DNA of 64,000 bases from Perilla frutescens (taxonomy: Eukaryota > Streptophyta > Magnoliopsida > Lamiales > Lamiaceae). Position numbers and translations under genes: made by a program. Shown piece by piece: positions 48,319 through 58,644 of the stretch (its first letter is position 1; the number at the start of each line of letters is the position of its first letter). Location of the stretch: the NCBI GenBank assembly GCA_026008535.1, contig BRKX01000015.1, forward strand, positions 25,379,501-25,443,500, written 5' to 3'. The notes under the pieces are model-generated. The model had not been told where the DNA came from and searched no databases. It saw only the letters and a program-made list of their open reading frames with translations.

Positions 48319-48353
48319 ATGAAATTATTTCTGAGTCTATCAGATCCTATCCT

Positions 48354-48365
48354 GCTTTGATACCA
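48354..48365 (-). other. Copia-C primer binding site
   Basis: Minus-strand TGGTATCAAAGC, one mismatch to tRNA-iMet, directly abutting the 5' LTR. Confidence 0.92.
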
Positions 48366-48564
48366 TGTTGAATGGTATGGAGGCCATTAGAGAGAAAAGA
48401 GAGGTAGATAGAACTCGATATTATTTCTCGTATTTCCAAGAACACGTTTTACACCCTCTCTTATTGAGAGATTTTGTATGGTTACAAGGAAAGAAATAAA
48501 TCTATTTTTGGATGAATCAATTAGATCCTAATTGATGTTTTATTTCCTTCTAGTACTTCTAACA
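48366..48564 (-). repeat. Copia-C 5' LTR
   Basis: 199-bp partner of 42899-43097 with TG...CA termini. Confidence 0.95.
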
Positions 48565-48569
48565 TCCAT

Positions 48570-48687
48570 TACTTCATAATGTGCCAAAATTCACATATTT
48601 ATTCGTTCATACAAATAATTTTGAATGTCATGTACATTATGCTATGGAATATAATATAAATGAATTTTATAATTAAAAATGTGTGAT

Positions 48688-48720
<33 letters not shown>

Positions 48721-49501
48721 TGAGGAGATAATAATAAAAGAAAATAAATTATTTATAATAACTATTGATGATGTGATGATTTTGAGAGGGAAAATATATT
48801 GGGGGAACTCTATTTTATTATATTAAATAGATTAATAAGCTAACGAGACTCATTTTTTCAGCGCCAGTTTATGTATTTTCCCCGCAGTTTTCTTGGTCTT
48901 TGCTACTATTATTTTGTTTCAGAGGAGAAAAGATGCATGGGAGCATTGAGAGGAAGAAAAATATAGGAGGAGACGCTTACGATTTTATTTTATTTTTTTA
49001 AAGTTGAATCATGCGACAAAGTAACATTTCTGAAGATTTGGTGGTGTCCACTTTGATATGATATATGATATATATAAATACACATATAGTTATACATGTA
49101 AAGTGTAACACCGATCGTGAATATCATTGACACAGAAATAATTGCTTCATTTTTTTGGTTTAAATTAAATTAATTTAATCAGAGTAGACAAAGAGATTTA
49201 TATTTTGTCTGAACATGTTACAAGTTGCGATTAATATATTAATTAATTTCTGATTTGGGTGAAATTATTGAAGCAACAAATCTAGCTACATTTGAATCCT
49301 GTATAGATCCAAGTATTTAATTGTCGTAAAATGACTATTTTCAATCCATTACTGGTCGGTTGCATTCAGGAGCGAAATCATAAATTTTTCATTGAGGGCT
49401 CGAATTATTATTCACTAATAATTTTATATACCATTTTTTTTAAATTTACACGTAAACTTTTATTTATTTTTTTTTCCGGGGACAAGGCTCCCTATATATG
49501 G
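48570..49501. other. Gene-free DNA with (TG)n(AG)n microsatellite
   Basis: A (TG)n(AG)n run lies at 48689-48718. No coding or element signature was found in the rest; it may be upstream sequence of the sulfotransferase locus. Confidence 0.6.
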
Positions 49502-49853
49502 CTCGATTAAAATTCGCGTCGTTCTTTCGCTTGATTCTGCTTCTCAATCCCTCTAGAAAATTCTGATTTTCTCATCTGCGTAGATTTTTGAGGTTTTTTT
49601 TGTTTGTTTGCAGCTCGAACACTTTTCCTTTTCTACAATTTCTGTAAAAAAAATTCTTCCGCCACCGTGTTTTCTCGACATCATCCCTATTCTCGTGGTT
49701 GCCTTCTCTGTTGAATTGCAGTGAAGTCGGAAAAGCTTGCCGGAAACTAACAAAAAAACATAAAAAATCTACGCAGATGAGAAAATCATAATTTTCTTGA
49801 GGGATTGAGAAGCAGAATCAAGCGGAAGAACGACACGAACTTTAATCGAGAGA
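49502..49853. mobile_element. Foldback element, arms of about 105 bp
   Basis: Left arm 49502-49607 (CTCGATTAAAATTCGCGTCG ... CTGCGTAGATTTTT) is mirrored at 49749-49853 (AAAAATCTACGCAG ... CTTTAATCGAG) with few mismatches, around a loop of about 140 bp. It lies about 770 bp upstream of the sulfotransferase start. A short minus-strand ORF crosses the loop but has no recognisable content. Target repeats not resolved. Confidence 0.75.
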
Positions 49854-50102
49854 AAGAGAGGAGAAGGGATGAGAGAGAAAGAAGAATTAAAATTAAAATT
49901 AAAATTAAACTTTGCTAACGTGGACTAGGCTCTAGCCGCTCTTATTTCATTCTAAATTATTTGATGTTTTACAATTTTTAACATTCTTTCTCCCACTTTT
50001 ACCCCTATAAAATCTCATACAATTTGATATGTAGATTACAATGAGAGAGAAATTAAATTATATTAGGAAAATTAATATAACTTAGTAGGCAGATTGATGA
50101 TA

Positions 50103-50177
50103 AACTTGTCATAATTTTCCTCAATACCACAAGTCGGGTGTGTGAGTGTAAAAAAAAAAACAACTTGTCATAATTTT
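50103..50177 (+). mobile_element. 5'-truncated SINE with 16-bp target duplication
   Basis: Body 50119-50161 (AATACCACAAGTCGGGTGTG, TGAGTGT, then A run) has the same 3' end as the SINE at 5086-5192. It is flanked by AACTTGTCATAATTTT at 50103-50118 and 50162-50177. Confidence 0.85.
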
Positions 50178-50575
50178 TATTTTATTTTTTGTAAAAGTTG
50201 AAACATCAATTAATATGAAACTCACGATGGAGTACATGGTTTTTGATAGCTTGATTAAAATCGATACTCTTTTAATTTGCGTTGAATTCAGATAATTTCC
50301 TAACCACTGGTATCTTCAAGCATACATCTGTGTCCTAATTAATTATACGTGCATTATCGTGTTTTACTCTAATAACATGCATCTGCATATATGAAATGAT
50401 ATCATAAATATACACACATGACATAATATTAATGAAGTGAAACACGAGATCTCTAACCTAGCTAAAAATATAATAAACGAATTAGACTAGAGACGGCCGG
50501 AAGTTGGAAATATAGTTTTTGTATTACCTTAAAAATTAATCAGCAAGTGGGCGTCCCTTTGTCTCCTTGACTCAT

Positions 50576-50592
50576 TCTATATATATATAAAG
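50576..50592 (+). promoter_or_regulatory. Likely TATA box of the sulfotransferase gene
   Basis: TCTATATATATATAAAG lies about 30-45 bp before the ATG at 50623. If used, the 5' UTR would be very short, so an alternative upstream start is possible. Confidence 0.5.
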
Positions 50593-50622
50593 CAAATATG
50601 ATTAAAATTAAAAACACAAATT

Positions 50623-51627
50623 ATGGATCCCCCAAAAATTGAAAAGAGTCGTCGAAAATATTTAGAAGAAGAAGAATCATTATCCGAAGAAAGCGAGGAG
50701 TTGATCTCCAGCTTACCCAGACAAAATGGTTGGGTTTCATTCCATCTCTACCAGTATCAAGGTTTCTGGCATTCTGCTCGATACCTCCAAGGCCTCATTT
50801 CATGCCAAAAACATTTTCAAGCTCAAGATTCCGATGTTTTTCTCGTTACAACTCCCAAATCAGGCACCACTTGGTTGAAAGCAATCATGTTTGCTGTAAT
50901 GAATCGAAAACAATACCCTATCATAATTAACAATCACCCTCTTCTCACTCACAACCCTCACGATCTCGTACCATTCTTGGAGATCAAGCTCTACGCCTAC
51001 AACCAAATCCCCGACGTCACTGCCTTTCCTTCTCCGAGGCTGTTCTCTACTCACATGCCCTATGTTTCTCTACCAGAATCTCTCAAAAGTTCCTCTCAAT
51101 GCAAGCTTATCTACCTCTGCAGGAACCCTAAGGACACCTTCGTTTCCCTCTGGCACTTCACCAACAAATTAAGGCTTCCGGAAATGGGAACCAATGCAAT
51201 CGGAGAGGTTTTCGACAGATTCTGCAACGGAATCAGCCTCTACGGCCCCTTTTGGGATCATGTTCTCGAATATTGGAAGCTGAGCGTTGAGCATCCTGAG
51301 CGGGCCTTGTTCTTGAAATTTGAGGATATGAAGGCGCAGCCTCATCTTCATCTACGACGCGTGGCGGAGTTCCTCAACTGCCCTTTCACTGCAGATGAAG
51401 AGGAGTATGGGCTTGTTGACAAAATCTTGAAACTCTGTAGCTTCGATAATCTCAGCGCGCTCAAAGTTAACAAGACGGGAGCATTATCGTCCGGTGAGGA
51501 AACCAGCGCTTTCTTCCGTCGTGGCGAGGTTGGAGATTGGAACAATTATTTATCTGCAGAGATGGTTCGCAAACTTGATCGAATTACAAAGGAGAAGTTT
51601 TCTGGTTCCGGATTGGAGCTCCTCTAG
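50623..51627 (+). CDS. Cytosolic sulfotransferase (plant SOT family, PAPS-dependent)
   Basis: Intronless, 334 residues, full family length. Transfers sulfonate from PAPS to a hydroxyl of a small acceptor (flavonol, hydroxyjasmonate, brassinosteroid or similar; acceptor cannot be read from sequence), expected in the cytosol since no signal peptide is seen. PAPS 5'-phosphosulfate loop TTPKSGTTWLKA lies at residues 76-87 (Lys79). Likely catalytic His144 is in FSTHMPY. The 3'-phosphate site is YLCRNPKDTFVS (164-175). The C-terminal PAPS/dimer region is KTGALSSGEETSAFFRRGEVGDW (284-306, in two parts). In the GxxGxxK motif the last residue is Asn307 (GEVGDWN) rather than the usual Lys. The acidic N-terminus (EEEESLSEESEE, about 16-27) is variable in the family. 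The ATG is the first in frame and gives the normal N-terminus length. Only clearly intact protein gene in the window. Confidence 0.96.
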   Translation: MDPPKIEKSRRKYLEEEESLSEESEELISSLPRQNGWVSFHLYQYQGFWHSARYLQGLISCQKHFQAQDSDVFLVTTPKSGTTWLKAIMFAVMNRKQYPIIINNHPLLTHNPHDLVPFLEIKLYAYNQIPDVTAFPSPRLFSTHMPYVSLPESLKSSSQCKLIYLCRNPKDTFVSLWHFTNKLRLPEMGTNAIGEVFDRFCNGISLYGPFWDHVLEYWKLSVEHPERALFLKFEDMKAQPHLHLRRVAEFLNCPFTADEEEYGLVDKILKLCSFDNLSALKVNKTGALSSGEETSAFFRRGEVGDWNNYLSAEMVRKLDRITKEKFSGSGLELL

Positions 51628-52081
51628 TTTGTAGGGTTATTGGTGAAGAACAATTCGTCCACTCAAAAATTTTATGGTTCTGCCTCTGTATGTATATGCA
51701 TCCCTTAAAATCATGTTGATTTTCTTTTTTCTGTTTTATTTTTCCTTGTGATTTATATTACATCTCGATCGTGTGCTTATATGTTAATTATGCTTCACCA
51801 CGTTATACGTAATTAAATGAAGGGGATGCACATTTGTTGCGTATGGTATTTTCAGATTTTCTTATGCTGGGCTGATGGATGAATTTGTTATTCTGGGAAA
51901 TTTGACACTGCGTGGGCATCAAAATCATTAATTTCCAAACCATGTCCATTATCATTTTTTTTTTCCAATTTCAATTTCTCGCTATTTAGTTTAAATAATC
52001 TAACAATTGTTAGTTACAGTTTATAATTATTTTTTAATTTTTTTATTTTTAATTCATAATTGATTGTTATGGTTAATTAGG
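51628..52081. other. 3' flank of the sulfotransferase gene
   Basis: Presumed 3' UTR and flank. No canonical AATAAA close to the stop; AT-rich signals near 51720-51760 could serve. No further gene. Confidence 0.5.
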
Positions 52082-53150
52082 GGAATGCAATCAGTCCGGA
52101 CTGAACTGAAATGGACAAACCAAAGCAAACCGATGCACATAAATTCCAAACCGAAATTGACCGATGTGTACATGTGACCGAACCTAACCGAAACCGATGT
52201 CGTCAGTTAGGTTCGGTCGGTTTGGACTAAACCGAACTCAATTTTTTTTTTATTCAGCAGCAGCCGCGACTTGTTGCCAACTTGATTTACAAATTTAATT
52301 TGGCAATTTAAATATTTGAACCTAATAAAACATAAAACACACATATAATTAAATTTTAATCAATCCACATACTATTCAGTGTAAATTAAAAGACATCCAA
52401 GTCTTCAAGATGTCAAGCTTCAACAATTAACCAAACTACGTAATTAAATCCATAAAACATAAAACAAGAAGTCTTCAACAATTAACCCAACTACTAGGGA
52501 TATCAATTTACCTTTAGGGTAAAATTACCTCAAGTAAACGGCTTATAGGGGCGGGTAGTACCTGTAGATTCAGGTAACGGGTAGGGTACTATCAGTACTC
52601 GCTAAATTTTGTTAGGGTAAGGGTAGGGTATGGGATATATATATATATATATATATATAAACCTTTTGATTTAATCTTCTAGTTTTGTTGTTATGGTGGC
52701 ACAAAAAGAATTTGATTTGTTGTATTGGTTATATTTTGACAAAAGAACTCATATATTAATTTTTTTTTCATATTTTTGGGGATTTTTTTATTATGATATA
52801 TTATTAAATAAATCTAAACGGTAACCCATTTTACCCGCGGGTATCCGATTACCCATATGGTAATACTCGTACCCTACCATCTATAAAAAATAGGGTAATA
52901 GGGTAGGGTATGGGTAGGACATTTTATATTAGGGTAGGGTATGGGCCTTCCCCATACCCTACCCTACCCATTGACATCCCTACCAACTAGCCAAGTCTCC
53001 AAAACAAAGGTGCAACACAATAACGAAACGATTCTCGATAACTAGTCATCTACAAATCTTCTTAGCTATTAACTTGACCCATGGTTGTGTTTGTGCTATC
53101 GCCAATGCTTGCTATACCTTCAAAAATATAGAAATGGTTAAACAAGTTAC
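52082..53150 (-). mobile_element. hAT terminal remnant
   Basis: Begins GGGAATGCAATCAGTCCGG, then has repeated AACCGA/CCGAAC words to about 52245, the subterminal style of hAT ends in this window. CTTCAACAATTAACC(A/C)AACTAC is present twice (about 52420 and 52473). No transposase domain is readable. It is interrupted by the element at 52495-52982. Confidence 0.45.
52487..52990. mobile_element. Non-autonomous hAT-type element, GGGTA-rich, 8-bp TSD
   Basis: Body 52495-52982 with ends TAGGGATATCAAT and, inverted, TAGGGATGTCAAT. Flanks CCAACTAC and CCAACTAG match in seven of eight bases. Subterminal regions repeat GGGTAGGGTA. A TA microsatellite lies at 52637-52659. Confidence 0.8.
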
Positions 53151-53189
53151 AATTATGATTCAAATATTAAAGAATACAGTGGAATCGAA

Positions 53190-55115
53190 GGCATGAATCT
53201 CTTCACCAAATTCCAAGTCATCGACACCCCCTCAGCATAAAACATTATCATGGGAAGGTCGTGGATCCATGAGCTCCAAGTAGTACCGTCTACCTATCAC
53301 TAAATCATGAAAATTCCCAACCCCTTAAGGAGTCCGAGAGGTTCAAGGAGAACAAATCACGGTCCGTGAATGCTATGTCTCCAGTTTCAAACATAAATGT
53401 TCGATCAAGATCAATTAAATCGAAGCTGGATCATTATCGACCAACTCAAAGAACCGCAGTTACGAGGAACCAGAGGTTGAAGACCTCGACGAAGTATAGA
53501 TACATCCTGAATTCCCATACCATAGAGTACCGATAGGTTCGAGACTGTCTGCGGAATTACAAGAACAAATGATAATATTCCTCACTGAACATAATGACTG
53601 CTTCGCATGGTCGTTCGAAGACATGACAGACATTGATCCTTCAATCATAACACATAAATTGCAGGCCGATCCAGACAAGACCCTTGTGAAACAGAAGAGA
53701 AGAAAATTCATCTCAGAACGGAACAAAATTGTGGACAAAGAGGTCAATAAGCTACTGAAGAATGGCCACATCAGAGAAGTGCAATACCCAGAATGGTGGG
53801 CCAACGTCGTTGTGGTAAAGAAGAAAAATGGAAAAAATCAATTATGCATAGATTTTACCGACCTCAACCAGGCATGCCCAAAAGACTCCTTCCCCATCCC
53901 TCATATCGATGCACTAGTCGACGTGACTGCAGGGCATGAAATGATGAGCTTCATGGATACGTTCTCTGGCTATAATCAGATCTTCAAGCAGAAGACTAAG
54001 AAAATACATGCGTAACATATCAGAGACTAGTGAACCTGATATTCGAAGAGCTCATAGGCATTACCATGGAGGTATACATCGACGACATACTGGTGAAGTC
54101 ACTAAGGGCTCAGGACCACATTGAACATCTCTGTTGATCCTTCAAAGTCCTCCGCCGCTACAACATGAAACTAAACCCCACGAAGTGTACCTTCGGAGTG
54201 ACATCCGGAAAATTCCTGGGATACTTTAACGAAAAGAGGCATTGAAGCTGATCCCAGCCAAATCAAAGCGGTTAGAAACATCCAATAGCCTCGAAGCATT
54301 AAAGAAGTCCAGAAACTAAATTGACGCCTCGCAGTGCTCAGCCGCTTTAACTCGAAATACTCCGATAAAAGCCATGTTTTCTTCAAAACCTTATGCAAAA
54401 ATAAGAACTTCGAGTGGACTGATGAATACTCAAAGGCCTTAGAAGAACTGAAAGAATACTTAGCAAGCCCTCCGCTGCTATCGAAGCCTCACGAAAGAGA
54501 GGTCCTACTGTTATACCTATCTGTTTTTACTAACTCTGTCAGTGCAGTCTCAATCAGGAAAGACGAAGGAAGGCAATACCCAGTCTACTACACCAGCCGC
54601 TCCTTATTAGACGCTGAAACTAGATATACACACATCTAGAGAAACTAGCCCTGGCTTTGATCATGGCATCGAGAAAAATGAAGCCTTACTTCCAAAGTCA
54701 CTCAATCAAGGTGGTCACCACATTCCTGCTCAGAAAAGTGTTAAGAAAACAGGACCTAGCAGGAAGGCTCTCTAACTGGGCAGGGAGTACGATATCCACT
54801 ACGTCTCTCGAACCTTGATCAAGTCTCAGGTACTTTTAGACTTCATCACTGACTTCTCCAGCGAAGATCACGCTAAAGCAGAGCTCGAGCTATCTCGAGC
54901 TATCAAGCGTTCAAAACATAGACAGTTCAAATTACTAGACCCTCCAAGTTGATGGCTCCAGCACTTTAAAGGGAGAGTGGATTAGGCCTGGTCCTAACAA
55001 GCCCAACGGGCGAAAACACCGAACACTCGATCAGGTGCGGATTCCAAACAACCAACAACAAAGCATAATATGAAAATATCGGGGAACTCGTTGGCTCGAG
55101 TGCTATTGAACCAAC
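53190..55115 (+). pseudogene. Tat-type gypsy pol remnant (protease end, RT, RNase H)
   Basis: Fragments in several frames: protease C-terminal text (HELQVVPSTYHQIMKFPTP at about 53270-53330); RT with ADPDKTLVKQKRRKF, GHIREVQYPEWWANVVVVKK, DLNQACPKDSFPIPHIDALV and FMDTFSGYNQI (53660-53985); EVYIDDILVKS in another frame (about 54070); then RNase H FEWTDEYSKALEELKEYLASPP and YYTSRSLLDAETRYTHIE (54400-54640); and an extra RNase H-like domain (LQVDGSSTLKG at about 54945). That second RNase H-like domain and the ACPKDSFP box fit the Tat/Ogre/Retand clade. Integrase and LTRs are missing. Confidence 0.88.
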
Positions 55116-55189
55116 CGGACTTGGGATAACAAGGAAGTCGTTTGAAGAGAAACAAAGAAAGATTCTATTTTTCAAAAATAAATTTACTA

Positions 55190-55655
55190 TTCCTTTCGGA
55201 TGACAGATAACACTTCCGAACATTTGTTTGACCTCAGATTAAAAATTTGCGAACGCCAATGGATTCCTTGAGTTGAATTCTATAAAATAGGCTTGATGAG
55301 ACAATCCTCAGATCATCGAGTAGGATTTCGCAAGTTTTCAAAAATCATGCCATTACGGAAAAATACTATTCACACTCTTACTTTATACGTTTTTCATCAT
55401 CGGGATCTAAAATAACCTTGTATTAAAATTCTAAAAGTACCAACACGCTCCTTAGGTCAATACCTTTCAAACAAGACTAAAATTGATTATATTCTAATTG
55501 AGATCGAGAAATTTTAAAAGATGATTTTTGAATAAAAGACACCTAACATCGCGACTTACATCCGAAACATCTTTATTACGCTCAAATTTCCTCTTAATAA
55601 TTCCTGATTTTAATTAGGAATTTCTTAATCATATTCTGAAAATCTAGGTTGTTAC
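55190..55655 (-). repeat. Gypsy LTR-like sequence inserted in a copia gag
   Basis: Minus strand starts TGTAACAACCTAGATTTTCAG, an LTR-like terminus that cuts directly into copia gag coding sequence at 55656. The other end was not located, so length and type (solo LTR or truncated) are uncertain. Confidence 0.45.
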
Positions 55656-55890
55656 ACTTTTTTCCAAAGTTCTTTTGCAGAATCAATCATGCCATCTTTT
55701 CTCAACACATGATCAGACAGATTCAACATTAAAGTAGAGGATGCGAGTTCATTCATTTCAGCCTTTTTTGCATCAGTTTCATTTTCAGCATACAAATGAT
55801 CGATAGCTTTGTAAACACGTTGTTGAATCAAAACACATTTGATTTTCTATTTCCATATATTGAAATAATTTTTCTGTTAAATAACACCAT
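55656..55890 (-). pseudogene. Copia-D gag fragment
   Basis: Minus-strand reading gives VYKAIDHLYAENETDAKKA, MNELASSTLMLNLSDHVL and DSAKELWKK, the conserved gag (UBN2-like) motif of plant copia elements. It is cut at 55655 by an LTR-like sequence; upstream it runs into the leader up to the PBS at 56531. Confidence 0.82.
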
Positions 55891-56530
55891 ACCATATACA
55901 TTAGCAGCCATATTAACACAGAAAAACACAGGCAAAAAACCAGGCAGAAAAAACACAGATTCAAGAACTTCACGAAGAGAAGGAAAAATAACTAGATTAA
56001 AAGAAAACACACCAAACATGTCCAAAATAGCGAAAAATGAGGATTTCCCAGTTTGCGGACCGATTTATCAATCGCACAAGGTTTCAACTCCAATCCTTTT
56101 GGATTAAAGGAGCACGAGAGGCTCAGGGACACTCACTCAAGTCCCTTTAAGCTTTTTCAAACTTAATGAAGAATCTCAACAAATCCAAAGATTTAAAATT
56201 AGCAGAAGGCAGAGGTAAAATAAGGACAACAAAATACCAACTATAAAGCATAAGGAAAAATGGAGATAACAAGCTAGGAAAATACACGAAACAGGTAGAA
56301 GCAGCGGAAAAATGAGAAACCACAGAATCACATAACCCTAATTCTACCAGCAACCAAAACCCAAACCTGTTTGCACCAGATGGCAGATTCTAGGAAAGAA
56401 AAAAATACAAGGGAAAAAGATATACCAGAGCGGAGCCCTAGGAGAGGGTAATCCGACTTACCAGCGCGTGTTCGAACTCGACGATGGGAGTCGCCGACAG
56501 CGGAGGGTGTAGAGGCAAGATTCCCCATGG

Positions 56531-56541
56531 CTTTGATACCA
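56531..56541 (-). other. Copia-D primer binding site
   Basis: Minus-strand TGGTATCAAAG, complementary to tRNA-iMet, 1 nt from the LTR end. The leader 55891-56530 has no convincing protein. Confidence 0.85.
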
Positions 56542-56542
56542 C

Positions 56543-57011
56543 TGTAGGGTATCGGTCCTGCCTCTGTTCACCTTTTTCCTGCTTTCACTAGAGTCCGACT
56601 CGTGAAAGGAACACCAAGCTTCGGTATCAACCAATGACAGCTGCAACGACTCAAATCTCCTATTGCTTAGTCTTCTTCCTCACCACTGTGACAACCCTCT
56701 AAAGACCACAACAACTCTCCACCATGTCGCCGAAAACCCACTCCGCCAGCCTGCTCCCAACATTTAATACTACTCACTGAGATAAGAGTTTTAGAGATGA
56801 AGGAAGAGCACACAGCTCACTGCCCTCAATCACTCAGATAAGCAGCGCCGCACTAGCTTTTTAAGAATGAGAGAGTTAAAGAAGATGTGTAGCTCGATTG
56901 AATAAGTAGGGCATGAGATAGGGCTACCACCAAAATGGGCTTGGCATCATGGGCTTGGGATAAATAATGCTATGGGCCACAAATTTGGGCCAATAAATAT
57001 TACATCTATCA
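56543..57011 (-). repeat. Copia-D 5' LTR (469 bp)
   Basis: Minus strand starts TGATAGATGTAATATTTATT and ends CCGATACCCTACA, directly before the PBS. The partner LTR is not in the window, so the outer edge is from termini only. Confidence 0.72.
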
Positions 57012-57690
57012 CCCCTTACACAACTAAGCAAATAAGTTAATACGAAATGTTCGATCATATTGATTGGATTACTCATTTACTCGTGATGTAGTAAACAGGA
57101 GTCGTCGCTGCTATGTACGTGCACAATTAACTCATTATCTATATCTTGGGTAGATCCTTCAATTTTAATTTATCATCTTAATATATATAAAGATAAATAA
57201 GTATACTTAAAATAGTAACTCTCATTTTCCCGCCCATTTGTACTTGCCACATACGGAAATAATAACTATCCCACATCGAATTTTAAAGAGAATTATTTTG
57301 TTTTCACATACTATAAATTTTAATGGCCAACAATGAACTTCTCACACATTTCTTGGTCTCTTATTTGAGAATGAGTATAGTGTTTGATTTTATTAGTTTA
57401 ATATTTAAACATGTATTAAATTATTTGAATTAAATTTTGGCAATTAAAAAATTATTTTTGAAAATGCATTCAAGTTTAATGGTCAATAATTGATCTTATC
57501 ATTATAAATTTAAAAAACTGTTTTCGTTTTAAATTTTAAATTTTAAATATATTTTAATCAATTAAATTATATTTATTTTAATTTTAAAATTAAATATATC
57601 CTACATTGAACACAACAAATAGTAATTAATATTTATTGACAATGTATTTTGTGATATTCTAAATTAATAATAATTATGAAATGTACCATC

Positions 57691-57725
<35 letters not shown>

Positions 57726-57730
57726 TTAGA
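57012..57730. other. Gene-free DNA with (TAA)n microsatellite
   Basis: AT-rich; a (TAA)n run at 57693-57722 lies just before the LINE fragment. No gene seen. Confidence 0.6.
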
Positions 57731-58644
57731 AGAGAAGTATAATTTACGAGATGTTCAACCGATTGACCCTCATTTCTACTAAAAGAGACAATGTGATCAA
57801 TGTGATTTGGAAACCCTGGATTGATCCTAGACACGCATTCATATCCTGGCTCGCCTTCAAGGGCAAACTCCGCACAAGGGATCACACTCGCTACTATTCT
57901 AATGTTTTAATCTGTGCGGTTTGCTCGGTTGAAAATGAGTCCGCTGATCATTTGTATTTTAAATGCAGGGAATCTAAGAAAATTTGGGAACCTATTAGGG
58001 CATGGCTGGGGTGCACAAGAGAACATTCGACCCTCAGTAGTGCGGTGAAGTGGTGTGAAAATAGAAGAGGCGGCTCATCTATCAAAAGGAAGGCCATACA
58101 GATTGCCATTACCGCCACCATATATCAAATCTGGATGAATCGCAACAAGTTAATCCATGGAGACATCATTCCAAGGCCTGATTCTAGCATCCACTCGATC
58201 AAGACTCACACATACTACATGCTATTCAGAATTTTTCCCGAGAAGAATGTGTTAGAGCACCTCCCGAGTTAATCATGTGCGGTTGTTATGATGCTCCAGT
58301 CATGCTATGATGGAGGTCGTCCGAGACTAAGATGTACTCTTTTTCCCTACCGGGGTTTGTACCCATCGGGTTTTACCCGGGGGGTTTTAATGAGGCATCA
58401 TACAGTGGAGGATCTTCATAACAACCCAACGTCACCCTTTGAAGCATCGCTGCTCTCCATTAAACCTTATTTGGGCTCCTGAATCGTCTATGAACTTTGC
58501 ACTTTTTTCGCTTTAATTTAGGCCCTTAAGGCATTTGCTGTTGCTTCATTTATGAAAGCCTTTTTGGCCTTGCCTCGTTCTTGTACATAGACCTTGTAAT
58601 GTGTTTCGTTTGTTATAATGCATTTATTTACCCACAAAAAAAAA
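57731..58644 (+). pseudogene. LINE (L1-type) 3' fragment: zf-RVT domain, 3' UTR and poly(A)
   Basis: Open from 57751 to 58272 (173 codons). It encodes the reverse-transcriptase zinc-binding domain at the end of plant LINE ORF2: WKPWIDPRHAFISWLAFKGKL, RTRDH, then CAVCSVENESADHLYFKC with the C-x2-C...H-x4-C ligands, then a W-rich tail (IWEPIRAWLG, IYQIWMNRNKLIHG). A 3' UTR with CTTGTACATAGACCTTGTAA ends in a short A run (58636-58644). Most of ORF2 and ORF1 are absent, the usual 5' truncation. Target repeats could not be matched. Confidence 0.85.

Larger units (their letters stand above)
42894..48569 (-). mobile_element. Copia-C: complete LTR retrotransposon, TSD TCCAT
   Basis: Element 42899-48564 with short 199-bp LTRs differing at about eight positions (96%), flanked by TCCAT at 42894-42898 and 48565-48569. 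PBS, polypurine tract and gag-pol are all in minus orientation. A gypsy solo LTR (47072-48313) is inserted in the leader. Without it the element is about 4.4 kb. Confidence 0.96.

Noticed and set aside
52540..52980. GGGTAGGGTA repeats resembling telomeric or interstitial telomere DNA
   Set aside because: The plant telomere unit is TTTAGGG in perfect tandem. These are irregular GGGTA words in the subterminal parts of a TIR element with an 8-bp target repeat.
56328..56528. Short minus-strand ORF starting with ATGGGG just after the Copia-D PBS
   Set aside because: It is in leader sequence, ends after 66 codons and lacks gag motifs; the real gag text is at 55656-55890.
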